A stretch of 64,000 bases of DNA from Salinimicrobium tongyeongense (GCF_026109735.1 NZ_CP069620.1:310001-374000), one strand, 5' to 3'; shown: positions 46,322 through 55,181, counted from the first letter of the stretch. Numbers and translations: made by a program. The notes: generated from the letters alone by a model not told the origin.

Positions 46322-47043
46322 AGTTTTTCAGATTTTATACTGAATTCCCCTCTTTTCACCAGTTCCAAAATTCTTTGATGCTCCTCCAGGTCTACCTGGT
46401 AAAACCTCAGCCTGTCACCCGCCGAAATCTTACATGGTTTATCTGCTCCCGGATCAAATAATTTTACCGGCGAATTGCCAATAATATTCCATCCGCCGGG
46501 ACTGGTTTGCGGGTAAATTCCCGTCTGTTTTTCACCAATTCCCACAGCCCCTTTCCGCACCTTTTTCCGGGGATGGGATCTACGGGAAAAATGAAGTTTT
46601 TTAGGCAGCCCTCCCAGGTATAAAAAGCCGGGCAAAAAACCCGTAAAATACACCAGGTAATCTACCGAAGAATGCAAGCGGATTATTTCCTTTTCCGACA
46701 GGTTTTTCGCTTTGGATATCTCCCCGAGATCAAGTCCAAAAACATCATCATAACACACCGGAACGTGAAATAATTCAGATTCAATAATTTCATCTATATT
46801 AGCTCCTGAAAACTCTTCCAAAAGGGCACAAACCTCATTATAAACATCCTCTATACATAACAGGTAATTAATTATTAATGAGTTATATGCACTTATTACC
46901 TCAACCTTTTGTTTAATTAATTTTTCCTGAAGGAATTTCTTCAACTTTACTACTTTCTCAAGGATTTCGGGAGAAATTTCTGGTTCAAATTCTACCAAAA
47001 CAGCCCCCTCACCCATTCTCTTTATCTTCGGAAAGTCACTCAT
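46318..47043 (-). CDS. pxpB: 5-Oxoprolinase subunit PxpB
   Basis: KipI-family subunit, 241 residues, carrying YDDVFGLDLGEISK, YFTGFLPGFLYLGGLPKKLH, and KGAVGIGEKQTGIYPQTSPG with GWNIIG after it. In Bacillus KipI was first described as an inhibitor of KinA, but the conserved function of the trio is 5-oxoprolinase. Overlaps pxpA by 4 bases. Confidence 0.93.
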   Translation of the reverse strand: MSDFPKIKRMGEGAVLVEFEPEISPEILEKVVKLKKFLQEKLIKQKVEVISAYNSLIINYLLCIEDVYNEVCALLEEFSGANIDEIIESELFHVPVCYDDVFGLDLGEISKAKNLSEKEIIRLHSSVDYLVYFTGFLPGFLYLGGLPKKLHFSRRSHPRKKVRKGAVGIGEKQTGIYPQTSPGGWNIIGNSPVKLFDPGADKPCKISAGDRLRFYQVDLEEHQRILELVKRGEFSIKSEKL

Positions 47044-47780
47044 CGAGCTTTGTAGATTTCGATATTTTTGGCAGGTAATTCCCTGTGGAGATATTCAAGA
47101 ATTTCTACCGAATTGGGAGTATCGCCGTGCAGGCAAAACGTGCTGGCAAAAGTGTTAATTTTCTGGCCTTTTTGAGTGGTGATTTTTCGATTAGACACCA
47201 TGGTCAAAAGGTGCTGCAGCACCTCCTCTTTTTTGGTGATTAAGGCACCGGGTTCCTGCCGGTTCACAAGGCTGCCGTTTACATTGTAATTCCTGTCGGC
47301 AAAGGCTTCAAATTTCAGCTGTAATTTTGCTTTTGCCAACTCACTTATTACAGAACCTTCAGCCACGTAAAGCACAAGTTCTTTCCCAAATTCCAGGATA
47401 GCATCTACGATAATTTGGGCGACTTCAGCATTGTGAAAAGCGTCGTTATAAAGTGCCCCGTGAGGTTTCACATGGGTAAGTACGGCCCCTTCAGCTTCGG
47501 CAATCTGCTTCAGGCTCATAATTTGTGCGACCAGGCTTCTTTTTAGCTCCTCTTTTTCCATGGGAATAGAAAGCCTTCCGAAGTTTTCTTTATCGGGATA
47601 CGACGGATGAGACCCTATTTCAACGCCGTGTTCCATAGCCAGATCAACCGTATGCTGCATAGTCTCAAGCGTTCCTGCATGGCCGCCGCAGGCAATATTA
47701 CAGGCAGATATGTGCGGCATGAGCTGTTCGTCATGCTCCCCTCCTTCTCCAAGATCGCAGTTTATGTGTACTTTTTTCAT
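47040..47780 (-). CDS. pxpA: 5-Oxoprolinase subunit PxpA
   Basis: LamB/YcsF-family subunit, 246 residues: INCDLGEGGEHDEQLMPHIS, ACNIACGGHAGTLETMQHTV, EIGSHPSYPDKENFGR, THVKPHGALYNDAF and FCLHGDTPNSVEILEYL. First gene of pxpABC, 89 bases downstream of the DUF2891 lipoprotein gene. Confidence 0.94.
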   Translation of the reverse strand: MKKVHINCDLGEGGEHDEQLMPHISACNIACGGHAGTLETMQHTVDLAMEHGVEIGSHPSYPDKENFGRLSIPMEKEELKRSLVAQIMSLKQIAEAEGAVLTHVKPHGALYNDAFHNAEVAQIIVDAILEFGKELVLYVAEGSVISELAKAKLQLKFEAFADRNYNVNGSLVNRQEPGALITKKEEVLQHLLTMVSNRKITTQKGQKINTFASTFCLHGDTPNSVEILEYLHRELPAKNIEIYKAR

Positions 47781-47869
47781 TGTAATAGCTCTCTAAATCT
47801 TTATAAATAGCCTTGCAACCGGAACAATGGATAAAGATCGTCCGGGAGCAGAATTCACAATTTCGGCCC

Positions 47870-49021
47870 TTACATTTTCTTATTACTTTCCTGTATGGCG
47901 TAAAGAGCAAAGCTACCAAGCCAGTGGCCGCCTTCATAGCTGTCGCCCACCAGGTTTGGAAAAGAGTAAGCCACATGCTCGTTGGCCAGGGCCCTCAAAT
48001 GCCCGTACTGCTCGGGATATTGATTGGCGAGGCCGTAGAAGACCCAGGCCCGGCTAAAATTGAGCCCGTCGAGGTGCACCAGTTTCCCGTCGGTCCTGTC
48101 ACTTACTTCGGCTACTTCCATGCTAAAATCTTCTTTTTGCAACTGCGGAAGGAAATCCTGCATCCACAGGTCAAAAGTTTTCCGCGGAAGCACGCGTCGC
48201 ATGATATCTACTTCAGCAAGGCAGGGCGACAGAAAATCGAATCCGCCCGGTTCCCATTCAATAGGGCAGTTATCGTCGTTTAAATAGTAATCTTTGGCCC
48301 TTTTCTCGATCAGCATTTGCAGGTCTTCATCTCCTGCAGTCGAGGCATAATCGTGCGCCAAAGACAAAGCAAAGGCCGTATTGGTGTGTTCCCCAACCCT
48401 GATGGAGTAGTTTAGCTTTGGAAGAAATTCTTCAAACTTTTGCACCATAAGATTGGTAAGGGGCTGCAGGTTGGCACGGAGCTCTGCTGCTAACGGATCG
48501 TCCCAGGTGTGCAGCTCTTCGGCCAGTTTTAAAACCCATGCCCAGCCATAGGTGCGCTCAAAACTTCCTTCCTGCTCCCGACTAAAGTATTGCACTTCCT
48601 GTTTAATATTTTCGGCGGTAAGAGAATTCTTTAAAACTTCCCGAATCTTTTCGGCTTTCTTCATTTCGGGGAATTTTTTCAGAAGCTTAACGAGCGACCA
48701 GTGTGCATGCACGGCAGAATGCCAGTCAAAACACCCGTAAAATGCGGGGTGCAGCTCCCGGGGCTCACCAATGTCGCCGGCTTCGGCGAGGGTCTGGTTG
48801 AGCTTGTTAGGATATTCAACCCCAATACAGTTAAGTGGAAGCCTGGCCAGCTTATTGGCCTCCTCTACAGTTAAAGTAACGGCCTTTGAAGGTTCGAGTA
48901 TGGCCACAACTTCATCTACAAGAGTAGAGTCTGTTTCAACACCTTCATTTACCTGGGTTTCATCATTACCTTTACAGGCTATTACTGCAAACGCAGCGAT
49001 CACTAAAAATCTCTTTTTCAT
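47870..49021 (-). CDS. DUF2891 lipoprotein
   Basis: 383 residues with a lipoprotein signal peptide ending in a lipobox cysteine (FAVIACKGND). The rest is the DUF2891 domain, an all-helical fold with conserved LHPAFYGCFDWHSAVHAHWS, RTYGWAWVLKLAEELH, HTNTAFALSLAHDY and EGGHWLGSFALYAI. The conserved His, Trp and Asp residues resemble a glycan-processing alpha/alpha barrel, but the function is not known. 8 bases separate it from yifB upstream. Confidence 0.88.
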   Translation of the reverse strand: MKKRFLVIAAFAVIACKGNDETQVNEGVETDSTLVDEVVAILEPSKAVTLTVEEANKLARLPLNCIGVEYPNKLNQTLAEAGDIGEPRELHPAFYGCFDWHSAVHAHWSLVKLLKKFPEMKKAEKIREVLKNSLTAENIKQEVQYFSREQEGSFERTYGWAWVLKLAEELHTWDDPLAAELRANLQPLTNLMVQKFEEFLPKLNYSIRVGEHTNTAFALSLAHDYASTAGDEDLQMLIEKRAKDYYLNDDNCPIEWEPGGFDFLSPCLAEVDIMRRVLPRKTFDLWMQDFLPQLQKEDFSMEVAEVSDRTDGKLVHLDGLNFSRAWVFYGLANQYPEQYGHLRALANEHVAYSFPNLVGDSYEGGHWLGSFALYAIQESNKKM

Positions 49022-49029
49022 ACTATAAA

Positions 49030-50568
49030 TTATCCAAGCCAGCCTTCCCTGTCGAGGCTGCGGTATTGTATGGCTTCACTTATGTGAGCTCCTTTAATTT
49101 TTTCTGAATCCTCTAAATCGGCAATGGTACGGGATACTTTTAAAATTCGGTCATAGGCGCGGGCAGAAAGGTTGAGCCGCTCCATAGCCACTTTTAGCAG
49201 GTTCATGGAATCTGCATCAAGCGCGCAATGCTCCCTGATCTGTTTTACATTCATTTGTGCATTGTAATGCACCTTATCATTATCTGCAAATCTTTCGGTT
49301 TGCCTTTGTCTTGCGGCGATCACCCTTTTTCTTATTTCCAGGCTGCTCTCCCCACGCCTTTCATCGCTAAGTTTTTCAAAAGGAACCGGTGTAACTTCAA
49401 TATGTATATCGATCCTGTCTAGTAATGGTCCGCTTATCCTGCTTAAATACCGCTGCATTTCGGCCGGGGAAGATGTGGCAGGAGAGCCGGGATCGTTAAA
49501 GTATCCGCTGGGGCTTGGGTTCATACTTGCCACCAGCATAAAACTTGAAGGGTATGTCACGGTGAATTTTGCCCTAGAAATAGTCACTTCCCTGTCTTCC
49601 AAAGGCTGTCTCATCACCTCTAAAACACTTCTTTTGAACTCCGGAAGTTCATCGAGGAACAGGACCCCATTATGGGACAGAGAAATCTCTCCAGGTTGCG
49701 GATAAGCCCCCCCGCCTACCAATGCGACGTCGCTTATCGTGTGGTGCGGACTCCTGAAAGGCCGGTGAGCCATAAGCCCTACATTTTCTTTTACCCTTCC
49801 CACCACACTGTGAATCTTTGTAGTTTCCAAAGCTTCGTGCAGGGTCATGGGCGGCAGGATACTCGGCAGCCGCTTTGCCAGCATGGTTTTTCCCGCTCCC
49901 GGCGGACCAATTAAAATAATATTATGCCCACCCGCTGCAGCAATTTCCATACAGCGTTTGATAGATTCCTGCCCTTTAACATCGGCAAAATCGTGCTCCG
50001 GGTTTTCCAGCTCCTGGTAAAACTCTTTCCTGGTATCAATTTCGGTTCTGTCCAGGGCTTCCCCTTTGTCAAAAAAGCGGATGATCTCATCTATATTTTC
50101 AATACCATACACTTCCAGGCCACTAACAATAGCAGCTTCTTTCACATTTTGCTTCGGAAGAATAAAACCTTTAAAACCCTCTTCCTTGGCCTTGATGGCT
50201 ATAGGCAAAGCCCCTTTTATGGGTTGCAGGCTCCCGTCAAGAGAGAGTTCCCCCATAATGATATAATCGCCTATGTTAGTTGCTTTTATTTGCCCTGAAG
50301 CCATTAAAATGCCCATGGCAAAGGTGAGGTCGTAAGCAGAGCCCTCTTTCCTAAGATCGGCAGGAGCCATGTTTACGGTGATTTTTTTCCCCGGAAGCGA
50401 ATATCCCACGTTTTTAAGAGCCGCGGCAATCCTGAAACTGCTTTCTTTTACGGCAATATCGGGAAGTCCTACCAGGTGGTATCCAATGCCGGTATCAACG
50501 TTTACTTCCACCGTGATGGTGGTGGCTTCAACGCCAAAAACCGCACTACCGTATACCTTTACCAGCAT
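49030..50568 (-). CDS. YifB/ComM-family magnesium-chelatase-like AAA+ ATPase
   Basis: 512 residues: an N-terminal ChlI/Lon-protease-like domain ([20 protein letters not shown]), the AAA+ core with Walker [21 protein letters not shown] and Walker [21 protein letters not shown], and a C-terminal Mg_chelatase_C domain. ComM is a helicase that helps branch migration during natural transformation; whether this host is competent is not shown here. TAAAAGTA (50587-50594) reads TACTTTTA on the minus strand and may be its -7 element. Confidence 0.93.
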   Translation of the reverse strand: MLVKVYGSAVFGVEATTITVEVNVDTGIGYHLVGLPDIAVKESSFRIAAALKNVGYSLPGKKITVNMAPADLRKEGSAYDLTFAMGILMASGQIKATNIGDYIIMGELSLDGSLQPIKGALPIAIKAKEEGFKGFILPKQNVKEAAIVSGLEVYGIENIDEIIRFFDKGEALDRTEIDTRKEFYQELENPEHDFADVKGQESIKRCMEIAAAGGHNIILIGPPGAGKTMLAKRLPSILPPMTLHEALETTKIHSVVGRVKENVGLMAHRPFRSPHHTISDVALVGGGAYPQPGEISLSHNGVLFLDELPEFKRSVLEVMRQPLEDREVTISRAKFTVTYPSSFMLVASMNPSPSGYFNDPGSPATSSPAEMQRYLSRISGPLLDRIDIHIEVTPVPFEKLSDERRGESSLEIRKRVIAARQRQTERFADNDKVHYNAQMNVKQIREHCALDADSMNLLKVAMERLNLSARAYDRILKVSRTIADLEDSEKIKGAHISEAIQYRSLDREGWLG

Positions 50569-50781
50569 TAAATAAAATCTTTTGACTAAAAGTAGTAAAA
50601 ATTTCGGCTTAAGATCTTAATGTTCTGTTTAAACAACAAGTAGATCTTTTAGACCAGATTTTGTTTGGAAGGTAATTCTGGAAAGTATGGATTTTTTTGA
50701 GGGAGATAACTTTGGATATCCAGCTAAACCGGAACTTTTGAGATTGACTCCAAATATCGGAACACCTCAATACAAAAAAAG

Positions 50782-50805
50782 AAAGCCCTGTGTTTACAGG
50801 GCTTT
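50782..50805 (-). terminator. Terminator of tRNA-Pro
   Basis: AAAGCCCTGT and ACAGGGCTTT pair perfectly around GTTT. On the minus strand a run of seven T (one C before it) follows. It lies 26 bases after the tRNA 3' end. Confidence 0.8.
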
Positions 50806-50830
50806 AAAGAAGATTATTTGTTAAAAAAGT

Positions 50831-50904
50831 CGGGGTGGCAGGATTCGAACCTGCGACCTCCTGCTCCCAAAGCAGGCGCGATAACCGGGCTACGCTACAC
50901 CCCG
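50831..50904 (-). tRNA. tRNA-Pro (anticodon UGG)
   Basis: 74 bases. The acceptor stem CGGGGTG/CACCCCG has seven pairs; the anticodon arm CCTGC-TTTGGGA-GCAGG gives TGG (proline); the T arm is GCAGG-TTCGAAT-CCTGC. CCA is not encoded. A strong terminator follows downstream. Confidence 0.97.
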
Positions 50905-51065
50905 AATTAACAGCTAAAGCAGTTAATTCAAAATTCAATATTTTAAAATTTCCCAATTCCAATTATCTGCCAAAGCAGGCACGATAACCGGTCAGGAGTT
51001 TATCCTGAGCAAATTTCCAGATAAATCTGGAGAAGAACTAAGCCCTATATCAGCTTATGCTGATA
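50904..51065. repeat. Row of hairpins and a partial tRNA-Pro copy
   Basis: Directly 5' of the tRNA lie GAATTAAC/GTTAATTC (50904-50929), a 22-bp near-copy of the tRNA anticodon/D region (50970-50991, one mismatch to 50867-50888), TCAGGA/TCCTGA (50992-51008), TCCAGAT/ATCTGGA (51016-51031) and TATCAGC/GCTGATA (51048-51065). No gene is present from 50905 to 51294. Confidence 0.65.
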
Positions 51066-51294
51066 AATTTCAATAAACAGTTTTCAAATTCCAACAGGCG
51101 TAAATCCTGAATCCTGAATTTGTTTAGCGGCTGCAAATATAAGAAAGTAGTTGGCATTGAAGCCCAATTCCTGCTCTTTTTTGAAAATTTACTGAAGTAA
51201 ATAAATTTTCAGGGGCTCTCCTCCAGTTGTTGTTTCCTGATAAAAACCAATTTGCCCAGGAAAACCTTCTAAAAATAAGCTTTTTAAGGCATTA

Positions 51295-51741
51295 TTATAA
51301 TGAATTGGCCGGCTGTTGCTTCTCCACATTCCTTATCAGGAAAGCATCAACAGAGAACTTACCTGCCCCCAATATAAGTAAGGCGAGGTACGTCAATAAA
51401 TAATGCAGCCCCAGTTCCTGATTTGCGAAAGGATCATTTGCGTGAATCACAAACACTGCCACCAGCATGGTAATCATTAAAGGGATTGTGGCAAACCTTG
51501 TTGTAAGCCCAAGGATTAGTAAAATGGAGCAGAAAAATTCGGCAAATACCGCAAGGATTAGTGAAAGTGTAGGGTTCATACCCATCACGCCGGGAAATTG
51601 CACCTCTCCTCCTGCCATTAACAGCTCGAGCTTTGGCAGGCCGTGAACCAGCATCATTGCCCCAACGCCTATTCTTAGCAACAACAGCACCACATCTACC
51701 TGGATGTTTGTATAGTTTCTATTGAAAAATGTATGCAGCAT
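51295..51741 (-). CDS. DoxX family membrane protein
   Basis: 148 residues with four membrane helices and the DoxX signature LRIGVGAMMLVHGLPKLELL near the N-terminus. DoxX proteins are quinone-linked or thiol-stress membrane proteins in several bacteria; the specific role is unknown. It is the last gene of a minus-strand cluster with two YceI proteins and a FrnE-like oxidoreductase. Confidence 0.85.
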   Translation of the reverse strand: MLHTFFNRNYTNIQVDVVLLLLRIGVGAMMLVHGLPKLELLMAGGEVQFPGVMGMNPTLSLILAVFAEFFCSILLILGLTTRFATIPLMITMLVAVFVIHANDPFANQELGLHYLLTYLALLILGAGKFSVDAFLIRNVEKQQPANSL

Positions 51742-51827
51742 ATCGTTTATGATTTAAAGGAGCCGGAAACCAGAATTGTTTTGTAGGGGAAACATTTTGA
51801 AGGTCCCCGACCCCAAAAATACTATTT

Positions 51828-52397
51828 TTAAGCTTTCTTAAATTCGGCGTCAACGTCTATTACCACCTTGTCGCTCAATACTGCTTCAGGAAAATCGGGT
51901 CCCAGGTTAAAATCAGATCTTTTTACGTCCCCGCTTATGGCAAAACCTGTAATCAAATTCCCTTTTTGATCTTTTACGGTACCGCGGTGCCAAACCTCAA
52001 GCGTTACAGGCTTGGTCACGCCATGAAAAGTAAGGTCTCCTGTCACTTTGTATTTACCTTCGCCAACTTTTTCTGAAGAAGTGCTTACAAATGTCATTTT
52101 TGGATACTTTTCAGCATCAAAGAAATCGGCGTTTTTAAGGTGGTTGTCCCTCATCTCCACCCCGGTGTCTATAGAAGGAACCTGGATCTCCACTGTGTAT
52201 TTCGCATCGCTGAAATCTTCTTCGGAAGCTTCGATCGTAGCATCAAATTCATTGAAAAGGCCTTCAACTTCCGAAATTGTCATGTGCGTAATTCCGAAGG
52301 AAACCTGTGAGTGGGCTTTATCGGCCTTCCAGGTGGTTTGAGCAAACACGCCTGTACTTAAAAAAGCAATAGTTAAAAGAGAAAGTAATTTTTTCAT
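51828..52397 (-). CDS. Periplasmic YceI family protein
   Basis: Lipocalin-like isoprenoid-binding protein. 189 residues with a Sec signal peptide (MKKLLSLLTIAFLSTGVFAQ) and the YceI pattern: WKADKAHSQVSFGITHM, MRDNHLKNADFFDAEKYPKM, VTGDLTFHGVTKPVTLEV. E. coli YceI binds a polyprenyl ligand. The second YceI in this cluster lacks a signal peptide, so the pair act in different compartments. Copy ATGTCATTTTTG of a dispersed motif lies inside at 52091. Confidence 0.9.
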   Translation of the reverse strand: MKKLLSLLTIAFLSTGVFAQTTWKADKAHSQVSFGITHMTISEVEGLFNEFDATIEASEEDFSDAKYTVEIQVPSIDTGVEMRDNHLKNADFFDAEKYPKMTFVSTSSEKVGEGKYKVTGDLTFHGVTKPVTLEVWHRGTVKDQKGNLITGFAISGDVKRSDFNLGPDFPEAVLSDKVVIDVDAEFKKA

Positions 52398-52454
52398 TTG
52401 TTTAAAGTTTTTGATTAGAGTTTGTGATTTTTAGTTTCTTGTAATTGTTAATTG

Positions 52455-53087
52455 CTAAGGGTTCATGGTTTTCTGGAGTGTTTCCAGAAAAGCTTCGGCA
52501 GGTTGCGCTCCCGAAATGGCGTAACGGTCGTCAAACACAAAAAATGGCACTCCGCGTACCCCAATATTCCGCGCTTCCAGCTCATCCTGTTTTACTTCGT
52601 ATTCAAAGTCATCAGAATTCAGCATGGCTTTAACCCCGGCCTCATCCATTCCTATTGAAGCGGCTGTCGCCACCAGAACTTCAGGATCATCTATGTTCTT
52701 TGAGGCTTCAAAATGGGCTTTGAACAGGGCTTCTTCTATTTCGTTACCCAGATCTTTTGATTTCGCCATCTGAATGAGTTTATGGGCTTTGAAGGAATTT
52801 GCCAGCACCGAATCTTCAAGATGAAAATCAAGGCCTGTTTCCTTTGCCATTTGCGTGGCCCCGCTCAACATTTGCCTGGCCTGCTCTTTGGTAACCCCTT
52901 TGGTTTCCACAAAGTAATCAAGCGTGTTGATGTCTGTTCTTGTTTGTAGAGCCGGGTCAAGCTGAAAGCTCTTCCAGGTGACCTTCACCTTATCTTTATG
53001 CTCAAATTTTTCGAGCGCAGCTTCAAATTTCTTCTTTCCTATATAACAGAAAGGACATCTAACGTCTGACCAGATTTTGACTTCCAT
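52455..53087 (-). CDS. DsbA-family (FrnE-like) thiol oxidoreductase
   Basis: 210 residues, no signal peptide. Thioredoxin-fold active site CPFCY at residues 11-15 (SDVRCPFCYIGKKKFE), an inserted helical domain, and the cis-Pro region GVRGVPFFVFDDRYAISGAQ. This is the cytosolic FrnE/2-hydroxychromene-isomerase-like branch of DsbA, linked to oxidative stress in Deinococcus. It starts 5 bases after the Rossmann-type gene. Confidence 0.9.
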   Translation of the reverse strand: MEVKIWSDVRCPFCYIGKKKFEAALEKFEHKDKVKVTWKSFQLDPALQTRTDINTLDYFVETKGVTKEQARQMLSGATQMAKETGLDFHLEDSVLANSFKAHKLIQMAKSKDLGNEIEEALFKAHFEASKNIDDPEVLVATAASIGMDEAGVKAMLNSDDFEYEVKQDELEARNIGVRGVPFFVFDDRYAISGAQPAEAFLETLQKTMNP

Positions 53088-53092
53088 ATATA

Positions 53093-53581
53093 TTATTTTT
53101 GTTGGTAACCGGCAGCTTCAAAGAACTCCTGTACATATTGATTTGCTTCTAAATTCCTTCCAAAAACGCGGAATTCTGAACCTTTTATTTCCAGCTCTAC
53201 CAGCCTTGAATGCGGCAGCAGTTCCTGAAAACAAAATTTTTCGTGTTCCGAAGTCTTTACGGGTCGATGAGAAATGACCACAACAGTTTTTTGGGTCGAA
53301 ACCTGCCTGATCCTTTCAAAAAGAACAGGTTCAATCTCTTCGGGCCTGGTAAAAGCAATAATCTCGGCTTCCCAGCAACCTTCCTTCTCGCACGAAATAA
53401 ATTCTACTTCGGTAGGTTTTTTTAATTCTTCCAGCTGGGCCTTCACCTTAGAGACCACCTCTTCATTGTGGGAGATAAACAGCAGGCGCAAGTCCTGCTG
53501 TACCGCCGCTTTTGTGAGAGCAGGGCAAAACTTCCCGGTATCTCCAATAACTGCTATTGTTTTCTTCACCATCTTCTTCAT
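53093..53581 (-). CDS. Short Rossmann-like protein, function unknown
   Basis: 162 residues. The start TIAVIGDTGKFCPALTKAAV resembles the first strand-turn-helix of a dinucleotide-binding fold (compare the GGTGKFG-type turns of F420-dependent reductases), with a Cys in place of the last Gly. A second strand pair, LLFISHNEE, and VVVISHRPV follow. I do not recognise a named family. It is too short for a complete reductase. It lies between YceI and the FrnE-like gene and must share their role. Confidence 0.6.
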   Translation of the reverse strand: MKKMVKKTIAVIGDTGKFCPALTKAAVQQDLRLLFISHNEEVVSKVKAQLEELKKPTEVEFISCEKEGCWEAEIIAFTRPEEIEPVLFERIRQVSTQKTVVVISHRPVKTSEHEKFCFQELLPHSRLVELEIKGSEFRVFGRNLEANQYVQEFFEAAGYQQK

Positions 53582-53617
53582 TTTTTAGTGTTGCCCGCGC
53601 TTTAACTTTGAATGAAA

Positions 53618-54145
53618 TTAAGCTTCTTTTACAAACTGAACTTCAACATTTATTTTTATCTGGTCACCCAGCACCACGTTTCCTGCTTCGGTCACAGCAT
53701 GGTAGGTCAACCCGAATTCTTTTCGGCTAATTTTTCCCGAAACGGTCAATCCGGCTTTGGTTTGTCCGTAAGGATCTACCACCTGTCCGCCATACTCAAC
53801 ATCAAGAACAACGGTTTTGGTCACATCTTTTATAGTAAGCTCGCCTTCAACCGTATCATTGTTCACATCAAAGCTTTCAGCCTTAAAAACAAGGTAAGGA
53901 TATTTTTCAACGTCAAAGAAATCGCCAGATCTAAGGTGTTCATCCCTTTGCTCATTGCTGGTGTCTATAGATTTTACATCGGCCTTAAATTCAACATTGT
54001 TCACTTTTTTGAATTCATCGCCCTCACTTTCGGCACCACCTTCAAAAACTTTGAACTTCCCTGTAACGGTAGAGATCATTAGGTGCTTTACCTTAAAAGT
54101 TACTTCACTGTGGGTTGGGTCGATGTTCCATTTTGTACTTGCCAT
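53618..54145 (-). CDS. Cytosolic YceI family protein
   Basis: 175 residues starting MASTKWNIDPTHSEVTFKVK with no signal peptide. The remainder has the YceI barrel pattern (EQRDEHLRSGDFFDVEKYPY, GELTIKDVTKTVVLDVEYGG, RKEFGLTYHAV). Being cytosolic, it differs from the secreted copy downstream. First gene behind a promoter with a CRP-like site. Confidence 0.9.
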   Translation of the reverse strand: MASTKWNIDPTHSEVTFKVKHLMISTVTGKFKVFEGGAESEGDEFKKVNNVEFKADVKSIDTSNEQRDEHLRSGDFFDVEKYPYLVFKAESFDVNNDTVEGELTIKDVTKTVVLDVEYGGQVVDPYGQTKAGLTVSGKISRKEFGLTYHAVTEAGNVVLGDQIKINVEVQFVKEA

Positions 54146-54179
54146 ATCTTTTGTTTTAAATGATTAATTATTTACAAGG

Positions 54180-54247
54180 CAAATTTACGGGCGATGCTTG
54201 CCGTGGCCAATGACCTATGATAATAAATGAACGTGATCTATGTCACG
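54180..54247 (-). promoter_or_regulatory. yceI cluster promoter with CRP-like operator
   Basis: Minus-strand TAAATTTG (54187-54180) is a full -7 match, with TTG (54210-54208) at a spacing of 20 for -33; the start is predicted near 54174. CGTGA-TCTATG-TCACG (54232-54247) is a perfect palindrome of the TGTGA-N6-TCACA type, centred about 65 bases before the start, the place of a class I activator site. Confidence 0.6.
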
Positions 54248-54306
54248 GTTTTCTGCGGAAAGACTCATTTTCAAACCAGTACACAACTGAATTTGAAAGA
54301 CAGAAG

Positions 54307-54325
54307 TCAAAAATGACATTTTTGA
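54307..54325. repeat. Perfect palindrome TCAAAAATGACATTTTTGA
   Basis: Odd-centred perfect palindrome just after the crp-type gene. It is the most symmetric of six ATGNCATTTTTG sites in the window (46123, 52091, 54314, 55010, 58617 and 59177, the last two in reverse). Confidence 0.5.
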
Positions 54326-54334
54326 GGAGTATTT

Positions 54335-54916
54335 TTATGAACCCGAAGTAATCTGGCTGCGAATACGGCTTAGCGTTTCGCGTGTCACCCCAAGGTATGA
54401 GGCAATCATGTGAAGTGGCACCCGCTGAATCACATCGGGGAACTGCTTCAGCATTTTCTGGTAACGCTCCTCGGCCGTGGTACTAAAAGTTCCCATGAGC
54501 CGGCGTTGGGTGGCAATCAGGTTGTTCTGGATAAGAATCCGGAAATAGCGCTCAAAAGCCGGGACTTCATCAAGCAATTGGTCCCATGACTCTTTGGTGA
54601 TGAGCAAAAGCTCACTGTCTTCGAGGGCCTCAATATTATATTCTGAAGCTTCGCCTGTCAGGAAGCTGTAAAGGTCTCCGCTCCACCAGCCTTCAAGGGC
54701 AAACTGCAGAATGTGTTCGTTGCCTTTTTCATCTATGGTAAAACTCCTAAGCAGCCCTTTTTCTACAAAAATGGTGTAGATACAGGCATCTCCATCTTCC
54801 AGGATGAAGCGCCTTTTCCGAAGTTTTTTAGGCTGAAACAAGGTTTTTGCATACTCGAATTCCTCTTCACTTACCGTGATGGTATCATTGACCTTTTTTT
54901 GTAGAAATTCAAACAT
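54335..54916 (-). CDS. Crp/Fnr family transcriptional regulator
   Basis: 193 residues: a cyclic-nucleotide-binding-like beta-roll (about 15-120) and a C-terminal winged HTH. The recognition helix GVTRETLSRIRSQI carries Arg-Glu-x-x-x-Arg exactly as E. coli CRP (SRETVGRIL), so a GTGA half-site is expected, and one lies 90 bases ahead of the next gene. The FNR-type cysteine cluster is absent. TAAAGATA (54937-54944) reads TATCTTTA on the minus strand, a likely -7 element. Confidence 0.92.
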   Translation of the reverse strand: MFEFLQKKVNDTITVSEEEFEYAKTLFQPKKLRKRRFILEDGDACIYTIFVEKGLLRSFTIDEKGNEHILQFALEGWWSGDLYSFLTGEASEYNIEALEDSELLLITKESWDQLLDEVPAFERYFRILIQNNLIATQRRLMGTFSTTAEERYQKMLKQFPDVIQRVPLHMIASYLGVTRETLSRIRSQITSGS

Positions 54917-55181
54917 GGCAAAAGCGAAATATGGGCTAAAGATAGATATAATTTCCGAGGCTATATCCGCTTTTCATCACCTGCTTCTATGATGGAATAA
55001 GCTTATAAAATGCCATTTTTGACACTTCAGGAGTTTTAAATGTCTCCTTTGTTTTCACAGCAGTCTTCTAAAATGAGAAGGGAAGTAGCTTTTTGCGTGA
55101 TGTTGAAGCTTTAAAGCCTTTGTTAAGGATATAAATTCCTGCAAATCTAACTTCAAAATCCCCGATTTAAAACGTACAGAG
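54917..55181. other. Intergenic region between higA and the crp-type gene
   Basis: 265 bases without a gene. It holds the crp promoter end and one ATGCCATTTTTG site (55010-55021). Nothing else is recognisable. Confidence 0.5.

Noticed and set aside
47731-47976. 81-residue minus-strand frame with a CEFC...CSGC cysteine pattern
   Set aside because: It overlaps the ends of both pxpA and the DUF2891 gene in another frame, and the part unique to the gap is only about 30 codons.
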